In this document: in pieces, positions 27,563 to 36,936 of the stretch | How positions within the stretch are numbered: position 1 is the first letter of the stretch | How the letters are laid out: each line of letters begins with the position of its first letter | Assembly (NCBI RefSeq): GCF_025961575.1 | Contig: NZ_JAOQNX010000005.1 | Location: forward strand, 62,001 to 126,000 | DNA length: 64,000 bases | Reading direction: 5' to 3' | DNA from: Rhodoblastus acidophilus | GTDB lineage: Bacteria > Pseudomonadota > Alphaproteobacteria > Rhizobiales > Beijerinckiaceae | Translations under genes and position numbers: made by a program | The notes under the pieces: model-generated | Databases searched by the model: none | What the model was told of the DNA's origin: nothing | Seen by the model: the letters and a program-made list of their open reading frames with translations, nothing else

Positions 27563-30258
27563 ACGACACCAACAATTCCGGCGAAAAACCTGCGAGCAAG
27601 ACGCTGTCGCTGAAGCGCCCGCCCGAACAGGGCACGGTCCGGCAGAGCTTTTCGCACGGCCGGACGAAGACGGTCGTCGTCGAGCACGTGAAGCGCCGCC
27701 CGCACGAGGCTCCCAAGGCGCCCGCGCCCGCCGCTCCCGCCGCGCCAACCCCATCGGCCGCTCCTCCCGCCGCTCCGGCCCCCGCCGCGCGCAGCCCGCA
27801 AAAGCCGACCTCGCCGCGTCCGCAGACCGGCGTGGTGCTGCGCACCCTCACCGACGACGAGCGCGACGCCCGCGCCCGCGCGCTGACCGACGCGCGCCAG
27901 CGCGAGGAGGAGGATCGCCGCCGCCAGGAGGCCGACGCCAAGGCCCGCGCCGAGCGCGAGAGCCGCGAAAAGGCTGAGCGCGAGGCCGCCGAGGCGCGCA
28001 AGCGCGAGGAGGAGACCCGTCTCGCCCGCGAGGCCGAGGCCAAGCGCCGCGCCGAGGACGAAGCCCGTCGCCGCCTGCAGCCCGCCGGCGCCCCGGCGCC
28101 CGCGCCGCAGCCGGAGAAGGAGCCGACGGTCACCTTCGCCCCGACCAAGGGCAGCCGTCCCCAACAGATCGTGTTCAACACGCCGAAGCCGCCGCCCGCG
28201 CCCACGCCGGCGGCGACCCCGGCCGCGCAGCCGGCCGCCGCCTCTGCGGCGCCGGCGCAGACGACCGCCGCCGCTCCGGCGTCGCTGACGCCGCGCCCGC
28301 TGCGGCCGATGAGCGCGCCCAAGCTTGCCGTTCCCGCGCCGAAACCGACGCGCGGCGCGGAAAAGCAGCGCGGCCGCCTCACCGTCACCAGCGCCACCGC
28401 CAGCGCCGATGGCGAGGAGCGCACACGCTCGGTCGCGGCCTTCCGCCGCCGCACCCAGCGCATGAAGGGCGTGGTGGAGCAGAAAGAGCGCTTGTCCCGA
28501 GAAGTCGTCCTGCCGGAAACCATCACCATCCAGGAACTCGCCAACCGCATGTCGGAACGCGGCGTGGATGTGATCAAGCTGCTGATGCGCCAGGGTCAGA
28601 TGCACAAGATCACCGACGTGATCGACGCTGACACCGCCGAGCTGATCGCCACCGAACTGGGCCACACCGTCAAGCGCGTCGCCGAATCCGACGTGGAAGA
28701 GGGCCTGTTCGACATGCCCGACGCCGAGGAGGCGCTGGAGTCGCGTCCGCCGGTCGTCACCATCATGGGCCACGTCGACCACGGCAAGACCTCGCTGCTC
28801 GACGCCATTCGCCAGGCCAATGTGGTCTCGGGCGAAGCCGGCGGCATCACCCAGCACATCGGCGCCTATCAGGTGACCTCGCCGCTGGGCGGAAAAATCA
28901 CCTTCATCGACACCCCCGGCCACGCCGCCTTCACGGCGATGCGCGCCCGCGGCGCCAAGGTCACCGACATTGTCGTGCTGGTCGTGGCGGCCGATGACGG
29001 CGTCATGCCGCAGACGGTGGAGGCCATCAGCCACGCGAAGGCGGCGGGCGTGCCGCTGATCGTCGCCATCAACAAGATCGACAAGCCCGACGCCAAGCCG
29101 GAGCGCGTGCGCACCGAGCTGCTGCAATATGAGGTGCAGGTCGAAAGCCTCGGCGGCGACACGCTCGAAGTCGAAGTCTCCGCCAAGCAGAAGCTGAATC
29201 TCGACAAGCTGCTGGAGGCCATCACCCTCCAGGCCGAAGTTCTGGATCTCAAGGCCAATCCCGAGCGCGCCGCTGAAGGCACGGTCATCGAGGCCCGCCT
29301 CGACCGCGGCCGCGGCCCGGTCGCGACGGTTCTCGTGCAACGCGGAACGCTGTCGGTCGGCAACATCATCGTCGCCGGCTCGCAATGGGGCCGCGTGCGC
29401 GCGCTGATCGACGACCAGGGGGCGAATTGCGTTCATGCCGGTCCGTCGTTCCCGGCCGAGGTGCTCGGCTTCAACGGCGCCCCGGAAGCGGGCGACCGCG
29501 TTGCGGTGGTCGAATCCGAAGCCCGCGCCCGCGAAATCACCGAATATCGCGACCGCCAGAAGCGCGAGCAGGCGGCGGTGCGCGGAACGGGCGCCCGCTC
29601 CTCGCTGGTCGACATGATGAGCCAGCTCAAGGCGACCGCCGGCCGCAAGGAAGTGCCGCTGGTCATCAAGGGCGACGTGCAGGGTTCGGTCGAAGCCATT
29701 GCGGCGGCGCTGGAGAAACTCGGCACCGACGAAGTCGCGGCGCGCATCCTGCACGCCGGCGTCGGCGGCATCACCGAATCCGACATCACCCTGGCCGAGG
29801 CGTCGAACGCCGTGGTCATCGGCTTCAATGTCCGCGCCCACAAGGAGGCCCGCGAGGCCTCCGAGCGGCTCGGCATCGAAATCCGCTACTACAACATCAT
29901 CTACAACCTCGTGGATGACATCAAGGCGGCGATGTCCGGCCTGCTCGCGCCCACGCTGCGCGAGACCATGCTCGGCAATGCGTCGATCCTGGAAGTGTTC
30001 ACCATTACCAAGGTCGGCAAGGTCGCGGGCTGCCGCGTCACCGACGGCACGATGGAGCGCGGCCAGCACGTTCGCCTGATCCGCGACAATGTCGTGGTGC
30101 ACGAAGGCAAGCTCTCGACCCTCAAGCGCTTCAAGGACGAAGTGTCCGTGGTGCAGCCGGGCCAGGAATGCGGCATGGCCTTCGAGAACTACCAGGACAT
30201 GCGTCCAGGCGATGTGATCGAGTGCTACCGCGTCGAAGAGATCAAGCGCACGCTTTGA
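27559..30258 (+). CDS. infB: translation initiation factor IF-2
   Basis: 899 residues. GTPase that places initiator tRNA on the 30S subunit. A long N-terminal extension (about residues 1-300) is low complexity: Pro/Ala blocks and a highly charged Arg/Glu/Ala coiled segment (27880-28080). The G domain starts near residue 400 with [16 protein letters not shown] (P-loop), [15 protein letters not shown] (G3) and INKIDKP (G4), followed by domains II-IV. The ATG at 27559 sits in an ATGA overlap with the ylxR stop; a TTG at 27541 is possible. Confidence 0.96.
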   Translation: MNDTNNSGEKPASKTLSLKRPPEQGTVRQSFSHGRTKTVVVEHVKRRPHEAPKAPAPAAPAAPTPSAAPPAAPAPAARSPQKPTSPRPQTGVVLRTLTDDERDARARALTDARQREEEDRRRQEADAKARAERESREKAEREAAEARKREEETRLAREAEAKRRAEDEARRRLQPAGAPAPAPQPEKEPTVTFAPTKGSRPQQIVFNTPKPPPAPTPAATPAAQPAAASAAPAQTTAAAPASLTPRPLRPMSAPKLAVPAPKPTRGAEKQRGRLTVTSATASADGEERTRSVAAFRRRTQRMKGVVEQKERLSREVVLPETITIQELANRMSERGVDVIKLLMRQGQMHKITDVIDADTAELIATELGHTVKRVAESDVEEGLFDMPDAEEALESRPPVVTIMGHVDHGKTSLLDAIRQANVVSGEAGGITQHIGAYQVTSPLGGKITFIDTPGHAAFTAMRARGAKVTDIVVLVVAADDGVMPQTVEAISHAKAAGVPLIVAINKIDKPDAKPERVRTELLQYEVQVESLGGDTLEVEVSAKQKLNLDKLLEAITLQAEVLDLKANPERAAEGTVIEARLDRGRGPVATVLVQRGTLSVGNIIVAGSQWGRVRALIDDQGANCVHAGPSFPAEVLGFNGAPEAGDRVAVVESEARAREITEYRDRQKREQAAVRGTGARSSLVDMMSQLKATAGRKEVPLVIKGDVQGSVEAIAAALEKLGTDEVAARILHAGVGGITESDITLAEASNAVVIGFNVRAHKEAREASERLGIEIRYYNIIYNLVDDIKAAMSGLLAPTLRETMLGNASILEVFTITKVGKVAGCRVTDGTMERGQHVRLIRDNVVVHEGKLSTLKRFKDEVSVVQPGQECGMAFENYQDMRPGDVIECYRVEEIKRTL

Positions 30259-30277
30259 TGATCGCGCCGTCCCGCAG

Positions 30278-30300
30278 CGCATGATCCCAAAAGTCATGCG
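30278..30300. repeat. 7-bp inverted repeat after infB
   Basis: CGCATGA (30278-30284) and TCATGCG (30294-30300) pair perfectly around TCCCAAAAG. It lies 19 bases after the infB stop in a 172-base gap before rbfA, with no T run. Similar CATGATCCCAAAAG-type motifs are scattered in Rhizobiales intergenic DNA from memory; copy number in this genome is unknown. Confidence 0.35.
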
Positions 30301-30430
30301 ATGAAGAGGGCGGCGCCCCCGCGCAAGCCGGTTGGGCGTTGAATGCACGGCAGCGGCCTTCGCGCGCCGCCGTGCCGCGCCTACGCGCAAAACGGTCGCC
30401 GCGCCGCGCGGCCTTTCAATGAGGCGAACA

Positions 30431-30847
30431 ATGTCCAGGGTCCATCAAAAGGGCGGCGAACCGAGCCAGCGCATGCTGCGCGTCGCCGAACTGATCCGCC
30501 ACGCCGTGGCGCAACTTCTTTCGCGCGGCGAAATCAACGATCCCGATCTCGACGGCATTGTCGTGACCGTGCCTTCGGTCAAGATGAGTCCCGATCTGAA
30601 GCTCGCGACCATTTATGTCCTGCCGATGGGCGGCCAGGGCCGCGACACGATCGTCGGCGTGCTCGACCGCCACAAGAAATTTTTGCGGGGCGAGATCGCG
30701 CACCAGGTCAATCTCAAATATGCGCCGGACATCCGTTTCCGGGTCGATGAGAGTTTCGACAACGCCGAACGCATCGACGCGCTGCTGCATTCGCCCAAGG
30801 TGGCGCAGGATCTGGCGCCCCCCAGAGACGAGGAGGGCGGCGAATGA
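30431..30847 (+). CDS. rbfA: ribosome-binding factor A
   Basis: 138 residues. Binds the 30S subunit and assists 16S rRNA 5'-end maturation. Family marks: [18 protein letters not shown] at the start, [29 protein letters not shown], and [17 protein letters not shown] near the end, which is the type-II KH fold. ATG at 30431 has GAGG upstream; an ATG at 30419 and TTG at 30332 are in frame but less likely. Its stop overlaps truB (ATGA at 30844). Confidence 0.93.
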   Translation: MSRVHQKGGEPSQRMLRVAELIRHAVAQLLSRGEINDPDLDGIVVTVPSVKMSPDLKLATIYVLPMGGQGRDTIVGVLDRHKKFLRGEIAHQVNLKYAPDIRFRVDESFDNAERIDALLHSPKVAQDLAPPRDEEGGE

Positions 30848-31749
30848 GCGCGCCGCGTTCGAAGCGCGTCGAGGTCAACGGCTGGGTCATCCTCGACAAG
30901 CCGGTCGGCCTGACCTCCACCCAGGCCGTGTCCAAGCTCAAATGGCTGTTCAACGCCAAAAAGGCGGGCCATGCCGGCACGCTGGATCCGCTGGCTTCGG
31001 GCATTCTGCCGGTCGCCTTCGGCGAGGCCACCAAGACCGTGCCCTTTGTCCAGGACGGCGAAAAAGCCTATCGGTTCACCGTGCGCTGGGGGATCGAAAC
31101 CGATTCCGACGACGCCGAGGGCCAGGCGACGCAAACGAGCGACCTGCGGCCCGAGACCGCCGACATCGAACGCCTGCTGCCCGGGTTCACCGGCGAGATC
31201 ATGCAGGTCCCGCCCGCCTATTCCGCCATCAAAATCAATGGCGAGCGCGCCTATGACCTCGCCCGCGACGGCGAGAAGGTGGATATCGCGCCGCGCCCGG
31301 TGACGATCCACAGCCTGCGCCTCGTCGATGGCGACCGCGACCATGCCGTGCTCGAAGCCGAATGCGGCAAGGGGACCTATGTGCGCGCCATCGCCCGCGA
31401 CCTCGGCCGGGCGCTCGGCTGTTTCGGTCATGTGGTGGCGCTGCGGCGCACCCGCGTCGGCCCCTTCTTCGAAGCCGATTCCGCGCCGCTGGCGTCGCTG
31501 CTTGACGCGCCGGAACATGCGCACGAGGACATGCTGTCCGTCGAGGCTGGCCTGTCCGAACTGCCCTGCATCGTCCTCGACCGCAATGGCGCGGCGCGCA
31601 TTCGCCGGGGCCAATCGGTGATTCTGCGCGGTCGCGACGCGCCTGCGGAGGGGCCGGCCTATGCGGTGTGCTCAGGCGTTCCGGTCGCCTCGGGTCTGGT
31701 CGAGGGCGGCGAATTCATGCCGAACAGGGTTTTCAACCTGCCATTCTGA
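30844..31749 (+). CDS. truB: tRNA pseudouridine(55) synthase
   Basis: 301 residues. Forms pseudouridine 55 in the T-loop of tRNAs. Catalytic aspartate in [14 protein letters not shown] (D48), motif II-like region [19 protein letters not shown], and [16 protein letters not shown]-type ([20 protein letters not shown]) are present; a small PUA-like C-terminus closes the protein. Last gene of the operon; a nested-palindrome repeat element begins 10 bases after the stop and may serve as its 3' end. Confidence 0.95.
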   Translation: MSAPRSKRVEVNGWVILDKPVGLTSTQAVSKLKWLFNAKKAGHAGTLDPLASGILPVAFGEATKTVPFVQDGEKAYRFTVRWGIETDSDDAEGQATQTSDLRPETADIERLLPGFTGEIMQVPPAYSAIKINGERAYDLARDGEKVDIAPRPVTIHSLRLVDGDRDHAVLEAECGKGTYVRAIARDLGRALGCFGHVVALRRTRVGPFFEADSAPLASLLDAPEHAHEDMLSVEAGLSELPCIVLDRNGAARIRRGQSVILRGRDAPAEGPAYAVCSGVPVASGLVEGGEFMPNRVFNLPF

Positions 31750-31758
31750 CGGCGCGTC

Positions 31759-31919
31759 TCCCTCTCCCCGCCATGGCGGGGAGAGGGTTGGGGTGAGGGG
31801 CAGGGGCGCCATCCTCGACGTCGTCAGGAAAGCCTGTGTTTCGAGGTTTCCTGACGACATTAAAGCCAACGCCCCAGCCCCTCACCCCCCGCCCTCTCCC
31901 CGCAAGCGGGGCGAGGGAG
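31759..31919. repeat. composite nested-palindrome element, type A
   Basis: 161 bp between truB and the sugar dehydrogenase. Outer arms of about 50 bp (31759-31810 and 31871-31919) are imperfect inverted copies of each other, and each arm is itself a hairpin built on CTCTCCCCGC...GCGGGGAGAG followed by a GGGGTGAGGGGCAGGGGCG tail. The centre has a perfect 12-bp inverted repeat, GTCGTCAGGAAA (31820-31831) with TTTCCTGACGAC (31847-31858). Half of the same unit recurs at 49868-49919. It resembles the intergenic mosaic/REP-like elements of Rhizobiales. Its right arm is read as the 3' end of the dehydrogenase gene. Confidence 0.8.
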
Positions 31920-33072
31920 TTGATCGCTCACCTTCATACGAAATCCTGTAAACCGCTCCGTTCTGGTCGTCGGACACCAGCAAATCCCCGTCGGGCGTCT
32001 GCGCGACATCGACGGGGCGGCCGAGATAGGGGCCGCGTCCGGTGTTCCACCCTTCCGCAAAGGGGATGGAGTTTTCGGCCTTGCCCTCTTTGATCGGCGT
32101 GAACATCACCCGCGCGCCCACGGGGACGCTGCGGTCCCAAGACCCGTGCTGCGCGGAAAAAATCCCCCGCCACTGCGCCGGAAATTTGCCGCCGCGATAA
32201 AAAATCATGCCGAGGTCGGCGGCATGCGCCACTTCCTCCACTTCCGGAAAGACGACGTCCGGCGGCGGCGTCGAATTCTCCCATTGGCGGGTGCGGATGT
32301 GGCCGCCGCCGTACCAGGGAAAGCCGAAGTGTAAGCCCGGTTTCGGCGCCCGGTTGAGTTCGCCCGGCGGAATGTCGTCGCCCATGCTGTCCACCTGGTT
32401 GTCGGTGAACCACAGCGCGCCATCGGCGGGGTCGAAGTCGAGGCCGACGCTGTTGCGAATGCCCCGGGCGAAAATCTCCCGCCCGGACCCGTCGGCGTTC
32501 ATCCGCCAGATCGCGCCCAGACCCCATTTTTCGTGGAACTCTTCGCGCGACGGCTTGGGAACGTTGGTGGGCTGGCCGATGGCGACATAGAGCTTTCCGT
32601 CCGGTCCGAACCGGCACACGCGCGCCGCGTGGATGAGGCTCTTTTCGCCGGCCGGTTGCAGGCCGCCCTCCGGAACCACGTCTTGCGGGCGCGTCTCGTC
32701 CCACCCTCCCGCGCTGGGCGCGAAACGGCGGATGCGGTTGAATTCGGAGATATATAGCGCGCCGTCCGGGGCGAAGCAGGGACCGTTCGGCGCCTTAAAC
32801 GTCACGCCGGGCGCGAAGCGACGGGCGTGACCGGCCTCTGGTCCGGACAGCGGAATGCGATAGACGGCGTCGTCCATGGTTCCGACGATCACGTCCCGCC
32901 CGTCAGGCGCAACCGCCATGGCGCGGGCGCCGGGCGCCAGCGCGAAGAGTTTGATGCCAAAGCCCGGGGGCAGGGCGATCCGGCCGAGAGTCGCCGCGAT
33001 GTCTTCCGCCGCCGCGGTCGGACCGGCGGCGAGAACAAAGGCGAGGAAGAGGATTCGCGCCGATGGGGTCAT
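31882..33072 (-). CDS. exported PQQ-dependent sugar (sorbosone/glucose-type) dehydrogenase family protein
   Basis: 396 residues with a signal peptide (ILFLAFVLAAGPTAAAED). The rest is a six-bladed beta propeller of the GSDH type: IALPPGFGIKLFA, VIVGTMDDAVYRI, GPCFAPDGALYISEFNRI, HAARVCRFGPDGKLYVAIG, RNSVGLDFDPADGALWFTDN, FGFPWYGGGH and AQHGSWDRS. Members oxidise sugars with PQQ in the periplasm, though some are of unknown substrate. The natural end of the family is near LVSDDQNGAVYRI; the last 13-15 residues (STPSPRLRGEGGG) are read from the palindromic repeat, which supplies the stop codon. A longer frame upstream of 33072 is antisense to the XRE gene and rejected. Confidence 0.85.
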   Translation of the reverse strand: MTPSARILFLAFVLAAGPTAAAEDIAATLGRIALPPGFGIKLFALAPGARAMAVAPDGRDVIVGTMDDAVYRIPLSGPEAGHARRFAPGVTFKAPNGPCFAPDGALYISEFNRIRRFAPSAGGWDETRPQDVVPEGGLQPAGEKSLIHAARVCRFGPDGKLYVAIGQPTNVPKPSREEFHEKWGLGAIWRMNADGSGREIFARGIRNSVGLDFDPADGALWFTDNQVDSMGDDIPPGELNRAPKPGLHFGFPWYGGGHIRTRQWENSTPPPDVVFPEVEEVAHAADLGMIFYRGGKFPAQWRGIFSAQHGSWDRSVPVGARVMFTPIKEGKAENSIPFAEGWNTGRGPYLGRPVDVAQTPDGDLLVSDDQNGAVYRISYEGERSTPSPRLRGEGGG

Positions 33073-33228
33073 GGAGTCACGAGGCTCGTTCCGGCAGAAG
33101 GGAGAAACGCGCTGCGCCACTTTCGCGCAGCAATTGCATGAGAAAAAATTGTGTTTCCCCATGGTAATATGGTTTGCGGCTCTGTTAAACTGCCGTTTCT
33201 TTTCCAACCTTTGTTTGACCGTTTCCCC

Positions 33229-33630
33229 ATGGCGGACGTCGACATGCAGATATCGGCAACAGATTCCATCGTCGGTCGACGATTGCGCATCTATCGGGTG
33301 GCGAAGGGGTACGACTTGGCGACCCTGAGCGCGGCGCTCAATGTCGATGTCGCAACGCTCGAAAATTATGAGAACGGCCTGGAGCGCATTCCGCCCCGCG
33401 CCCTGCGCGCCGCCGCGGACGCGCTCAACGTGTCCCTGCACGCTTTTTTCGATCCGAACCCGGCCAAGATCGTGCGCGACGCCCCGCCGGAACAGCCGGA
33501 AGGGCCGGAGGAGGGCGTCGGCGACATTTTCGAGGTGATCGAACTGCTCGAGCATTTTTCCAAGGTCAAGGACAAGACCTTGCGCGCCGAGATCCTGAAA
33601 TTCGTCGCCTTCCTCGCAGGACCCGCCTGA
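33229..33630 (+). CDS. XRE-family helix-turn-helix regulator
   Basis: 133 residues. A Cro/CI-type HTH lies at about residues 14-70 (IVGRRLRIYRVAKGYDLATL, VDVATLENYENGLERIPPRA), with a Pro/Glu-rich linker and a helical C-terminal part (IFEVIELLEHFSKVKDKTLR) that may mediate dimerisation. It resembles the short regulators SinR/PuuR-like without cupin domain. ATG at 33229 is preferred; ATG at 33244 is possible and upstream in-frame ATG at 33151 is unlikely. Target unknown; it is divergent from the sugar dehydrogenase gene (157 bp). Confidence 0.8.
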   Translation: MADVDMQISATDSIVGRRLRIYRVAKGYDLATLSAALNVDVATLENYENGLERIPPRALRAAADALNVSLHAFFDPNPAKIVRDAPPEQPEGPEEGVGDIFEVIELLEHFSKVKDKTLRAEILKFVAFLAGPA

Positions 33631-33742
33631 CCCGCCGGATTGACGCGGCCGCCCCCCGTTCCCATGTGAAGCGCAGCCGTCGCGCCGGTTCAAGCCGGAT
33701 CGAGGCCGCAGTCATATTTCGAATTTTTCCGGGGAGCTCGTG

Positions 33743-34258
33743 ATGTCCGACCTTATCGCCATTGTCTATCCCAAGGAGCAGGACGCCGAAGCGGTGCGCG
33801 CCCGCCTGTTCGAAATGCAGAAGGAATATCTGATCGAGATCGGCGACGCCGTCATCGCCGTCAAGGGCGCCGACGGCCACGTGAAATTGAACCAGCTGTT
33901 CAGCACCACGGCGGTCGGCGCGGTGTCCGGCGGGTTCTGGGGCATGCTGATCGGCACTCTGTTCCTCATGCCCTTCGCCGGCGCCGCGATCGGCGCGGCC
34001 ACGGGCGCGCTCGGCGGCTCGCTGTCGGATTTCGGCATCGACGACAAGTTCATGAAGGATCTGGCGGAATCCACGCAGCCGGGCAACGCCGTGCTGTTCG
34101 TCCTGATCCGCAAGATGACCGCCGACAAGGTTTTGGACGGCATCAAGGGCATGGGCGGCGTGGTGCTGCGCACCTCGTTCGACCATGAAAAGGAGCAGCA
34201 GCTGCGCGACGCCCTGAGCCAGAAGCAGGCCGCGGTTCCGCCCCAGCCGGCGGCGTGA
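33743..34258 (+). CDS. DUF1269 family membrane protein
   Basis: 171 residues. N-terminal ferredoxin-like part (DLIAIVYPKEQDAEAVRARL), a Gly-rich hydrophobic hairpin (about 55-90: VGAVSGGFWGMLIGTLFLMP and AGAAIGAATGALGGSLSDFG) and a C-terminal ferredoxin-like part (GNAVLFVLIRKMTADKVLDG). This is the DUF1269 layout; the role is unknown, often stress-associated. GGGGAG precedes the ATG at 33743; GTG at 33740 is an alternative. Confidence 0.85.
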   Translation: MSDLIAIVYPKEQDAEAVRARLFEMQKEYLIEIGDAVIAVKGADGHVKLNQLFSTTAVGAVSGGFWGMLIGTLFLMPFAGAAIGAATGALGGSLSDFGIDDKFMKDLAESTQPGNAVLFVLIRKMTADKVLDGIKGMGGVVLRTSFDHEKEQQLRDALSQKQAAVPPQPAA

Positions 34259-34310
34259 CCGATCCTACTTAATAAAGAAAGGCGCCGGGCCGTCTCGAGC
34301 CCGGGCCTCA

Positions 34311-34345
34311 AAAGAAAAACCCGAGCGGCGCGCCGCTCGGGTTCC
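34311..34345 (-). terminator. intrinsic terminator of pckG
   Basis: On the minus strand, 9 bases after the pckG stop, a perfect 26-base palindrome (34318-34343, AACCCGAGCGGCG with its complement) is followed by TTTTTCTTTT. Strong GC stem plus U tract is a textbook Rho-independent terminator. A second weaker hairpin (CCGGGC/GCCCGG, 34285-34304) lies beyond it, towards the convergent DUF1269 gene. Confidence 0.85.
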
Positions 34346-34351
34346 AAAAAT

Positions 34352-36202
34352 TTACTCGGAGGGGCTGAGCTCCCAGACATCGGGAGAGCGCCACAGGCGC
34401 GACTTCAGCAATTCGCGCTCGTAGACGAATTCCTTCGGCAGGCGGTCGAAGAATTTCTCGAAATGCACCTCATGGGCGCGCGCTTCCACCGTGCCGGCGT
34501 CGCGATCGACCTTCATCAGCTCGTAGAATTTCTCCGCGGGGAAATCGAGCTTGTTCCAGTCGATGTCTTCGTGGCGCGGCATGAAGCCGAGTGGGCTTTC
34601 CACGCCATAGCCGCGGCCATGGGCGCGATCGACCACCCATTTGAGCACGCGCATGTTGTCGCCGAAGCCCGGCCACATGAACTTGCCGTTCTCGTCCTTG
34701 CGGAACCAGTTGACGCGATAGATGCGCGGCGGGTTCGACAATTTGCGGCCGATCGACAGCCAATGGTTGAAGTAATCGGCCATGTTGTAGCCGCAGAACG
34801 GCAGCATGGCGAAGGGATCGCGGCGCATGGCGGCCTGGTTGACCGCCGCGGCGGTCGCTTCCGAGCCCATGGTGGCCGCGAGATAGACGCCGTGCGACCA
34901 GTTGAAGGCCTGGAACACCAGCGGCATGTCCTTGGAGACGCGGCCGCCGAAGATGAAGGCCGAGATCGGCACGCCATCGGGATTTTCCCAGTCCGGGTCG
35001 ACCGACGGGCACTGCGCCATCGGCGCGGTGAAGCGGGCGTTCGGGTGGGCGGCGAGTTCGCCGGATTCGGGCGTCCAGTCGCGACCCTTCCAGTCGATCA
35101 GGTGCTTCGGCTTCTCGTCCGTCAAACCTTCCCACCAGATGTCGCCGTCGTCGGTCAGGCCGACATTGGTGAAGATCGAGTTGGCGCGGCAGGCGGCGAT
35201 GGCGTTGGCGTTGGTCTTGGCGCCGGTGCCGGGCGCGACGCCGAACAGGCCCGCCTCCGGGTTGATGGCGTAGAGTTTTCCATCCGCGCCGGGCTTGATC
35301 CAGGCGATGTCGTCGCCGACCGTCCAGACCTTCCAGCCTTCAAAACCGGCCGGCGGCTGCATCATGGCGAAATTGGTCTTGCCGCAGGCGGAGGGGAAGG
35401 CGGCCGCGACATAGGTCTTCTCGCCCTCGGGGTTTTCGACGCCGACGATCAGCATGTGCTCTGCGAGCCAGCCCTCGTCGCGCGCCATCACCGAGGCGAT
35501 GCGCAGCGCCAGGCATTTTTTGCCCAGCAGCGCGTTGCCGCCGTAGCCCGAGCCGTAGGACCAGATCGCCCGGTCGTCGGGGAAGTGGGCGATGTAGATG
35601 TTCTTGGGGTTGCACGGCCAGGCCACGTCCTTCTCGCCGGGGGCGAGCGGCTTGCCGACCGAATGCATGCAGGGGACGAAATCCTCGCGATTGCCGAGCA
35701 CGTCCAGCACCTTCTGGCCCATGCGGGTCATGATGCGCATGCTGACGGCGACATAGGGGCTGTCGGTGATTTCGACGCCGATCTGGGCGATGTGGCTGCC
35801 GAGCGGCCCCATGCTGAACGGCACGATATACATGGTGCGACCCGCCATGCAGCCGTCGTAAAGCGCGGTCAGGGTCGCCTTCATCTCGCGCGGGTCCATC
35901 CAATTGTTGGTCGGACCGGCGTCGCCCTTGCTCTTCGAGCAGATGAAGGTGCGGTCCTCGACGCGGGCGACGTCGGCGGGATCGGAGCGGCACAGGTAGC
36001 TGTTGGGGCGCAGCTTTTCGTTCAGCTTGGTGAAGGTTCCGGCTTCGACCATCTGCTGGCAGAGGCTGTCATATTCGGCCTGGGACCCGTCGCACCAATG
36101 CACGCGCGCGGGCTTGCACAGGGCGACCATTTCGTCGACCCAGGCCAGCAGTTTGGGATTGGACGTGGCCGCTCCCTCAGTAACGATTTTTGTCATGTTC
36201 AT
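34352..36202 (-). CDS. pckG: phosphoenolpyruvate carboxykinase (GTP)
   Basis: 616 residues, the length of the GTP-dependent class (ATP enzymes are about 540). It interconverts oxaloacetate and PEP for gluconeogenesis. Class-specific marks: [16 protein letters not shown] (the P-loop-like kinase-1a motif with the reactive Cys), RCFPDD-like [42 protein letters not shown] at the N-terminus and [20 protein letters not shown] near the end. The start is ATG at 36202 (MNMTK) or 36196. Alphaproteobacteria more often carry the ATP enzyme PckA, so this is a notable variant. Followed by a strong terminator. Confidence 0.95.
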   Translation of the reverse strand: MNMTKIVTEGAATSNPKLLAWVDEMVALCKPARVHWCDGSQAEYDSLCQQMVEAGTFTKLNEKLRPNSYLCRSDPADVARVEDRTFICSKSKGDAGPTNNWMDPREMKATLTALYDGCMAGRTMYIVPFSMGPLGSHIAQIGVEITDSPYVAVSMRIMTRMGQKVLDVLGNREDFVPCMHSVGKPLAPGEKDVAWPCNPKNIYIAHFPDDRAIWSYGSGYGGNALLGKKCLALRIASVMARDEGWLAEHMLIVGVENPEGEKTYVAAAFPSACGKTNFAMMQPPAGFEGWKVWTVGDDIAWIKPGADGKLYAINPEAGLFGVAPGTGAKTNANAIAACRANSIFTNVGLTDDGDIWWEGLTDEKPKHLIDWKGRDWTPESGELAAHPNARFTAPMAQCPSVDPDWENPDGVPISAFIFGGRVSKDMPLVFQAFNWSHGVYLAATMGSEATAAAVNQAAMRRDPFAMLPFCGYNMADYFNHWLSIGRKLSNPPRIYRVNWFRKDENGKFMWPGFGDNMRVLKWVVDRAHGRGYGVESPLGFMPRHEDIDWNKLDFPAEKFYELMKVDRDAGTVEARAHEVHFEKFFDRLPKEFVYERELLKSRLWRSPDVWELSPSE

Positions 36203-36458
36203 TGCGCTCGAAGCGCTCCCTCTCAACGGCCGTCTAGACAACCCCGCCAATTGACGCCGGAGTTCTAGCCCAAAATTTTTGCGACCGCGACTGAAAAACC
36301 TGTGACAGCGCGCCTGCGGCGCCTTCGTCTTTGGTGGAATTCGCCAGAGCTCGCGGGTCGCCGCAGCCAAACGCGACCGGACGGGCGTTGCGCGCGATTA
36401 CCAAATTTTCAGGACTCCCCTGCGAGATTTGCAATCTTGAGTTGTGAAAGAGATCGCC

Positions 36459-36923
36459 ATGACCGACCCGCTTTATCGCCTCATCTATCACAGCTCCAGC
36501 CGCATGGTGGGGGCGGACGACGATCTTGATGGCGCGCTGCGGGCGATTCTTGCTGCTTCCCGGCGCAACAACCTCGATGTCGGCGTCACCGGCGCCCTGA
36601 TGTTCACCGCCCGCTGTTTCGTTCAAGTGCTCGAGGGACCGCGCGCCGAAGTCGAGCGTCTGTTCCAGAAGATCAAGCGCGACGAGCGCCATGGCGGCGT
36701 GGCTTTGGTGAGCTTCGGTCCGGTTGCAGAGCGCGCCTTCCCTCACTGGTCGATGGCCTTCGTCGGCGGGCCCGCTCTCGAGGCGAGGTTCGAGGCTTTC
36801 GCCAGGGAGACCGGCTACGAACCCGCGCGCATGAGCGGCGACTTGACCCTGGGCTTTTTGCAAAGCGTGCTGCGCGCCCGGGAGGGGGATGCGCAGGCGT
36901 CCGATGGGCGCCTCGCGGGATAG
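36459..36923 (+). CDS. BLUF-domain blue-light sensor protein
   Basis: 154 residues: a BLUF domain (1-100) plus a short tail without an output domain. FAD-pocket residues are present: Y10 in YRLIYHSSS, N37/N38 in SRRNNLDVGVTGALMF, Q56 in FVQVLEGP and W97/M99 in FPHWSMAF, the photocycle Tyr-Gln-Trp/Met set. Stand-alone BLUF proteins act through partner proteins. The GTG at 36444 is an alternative start. Convergent with a chemoreceptor gene 13 bp away; no known partner (EAL/GGDEF, PixE-like) adjoins it. Confidence 0.92.
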   Translation: MTDPLYRLIYHSSSRMVGADDDLDGALRAILAASRRNNLDVGVTGALMFTARCFVQVLEGPRAEVERLFQKIKRDERHGGVALVSFGPVAERAFPHWSMAFVGGPALEARFEAFARETGYEPARMSGDLTLGFLQSVLRAREGDAQASDGRLAG

Positions 36924-36936
36924 GCGGCGGCGCCGC

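Noticed and set aside
27247-30390. Open frame of more than 1000 codons on the minus strand opposite infB
   Set aside because: High GC leaves the antisense frame open; the translated sequence has no family features and infB on the plus strand is unmistakable.
31759-31919. CRISPR-like repeats
   Set aside because: The repeats are inverted, few and unevenly spaced, with no spacers of regular length and no cas genes.
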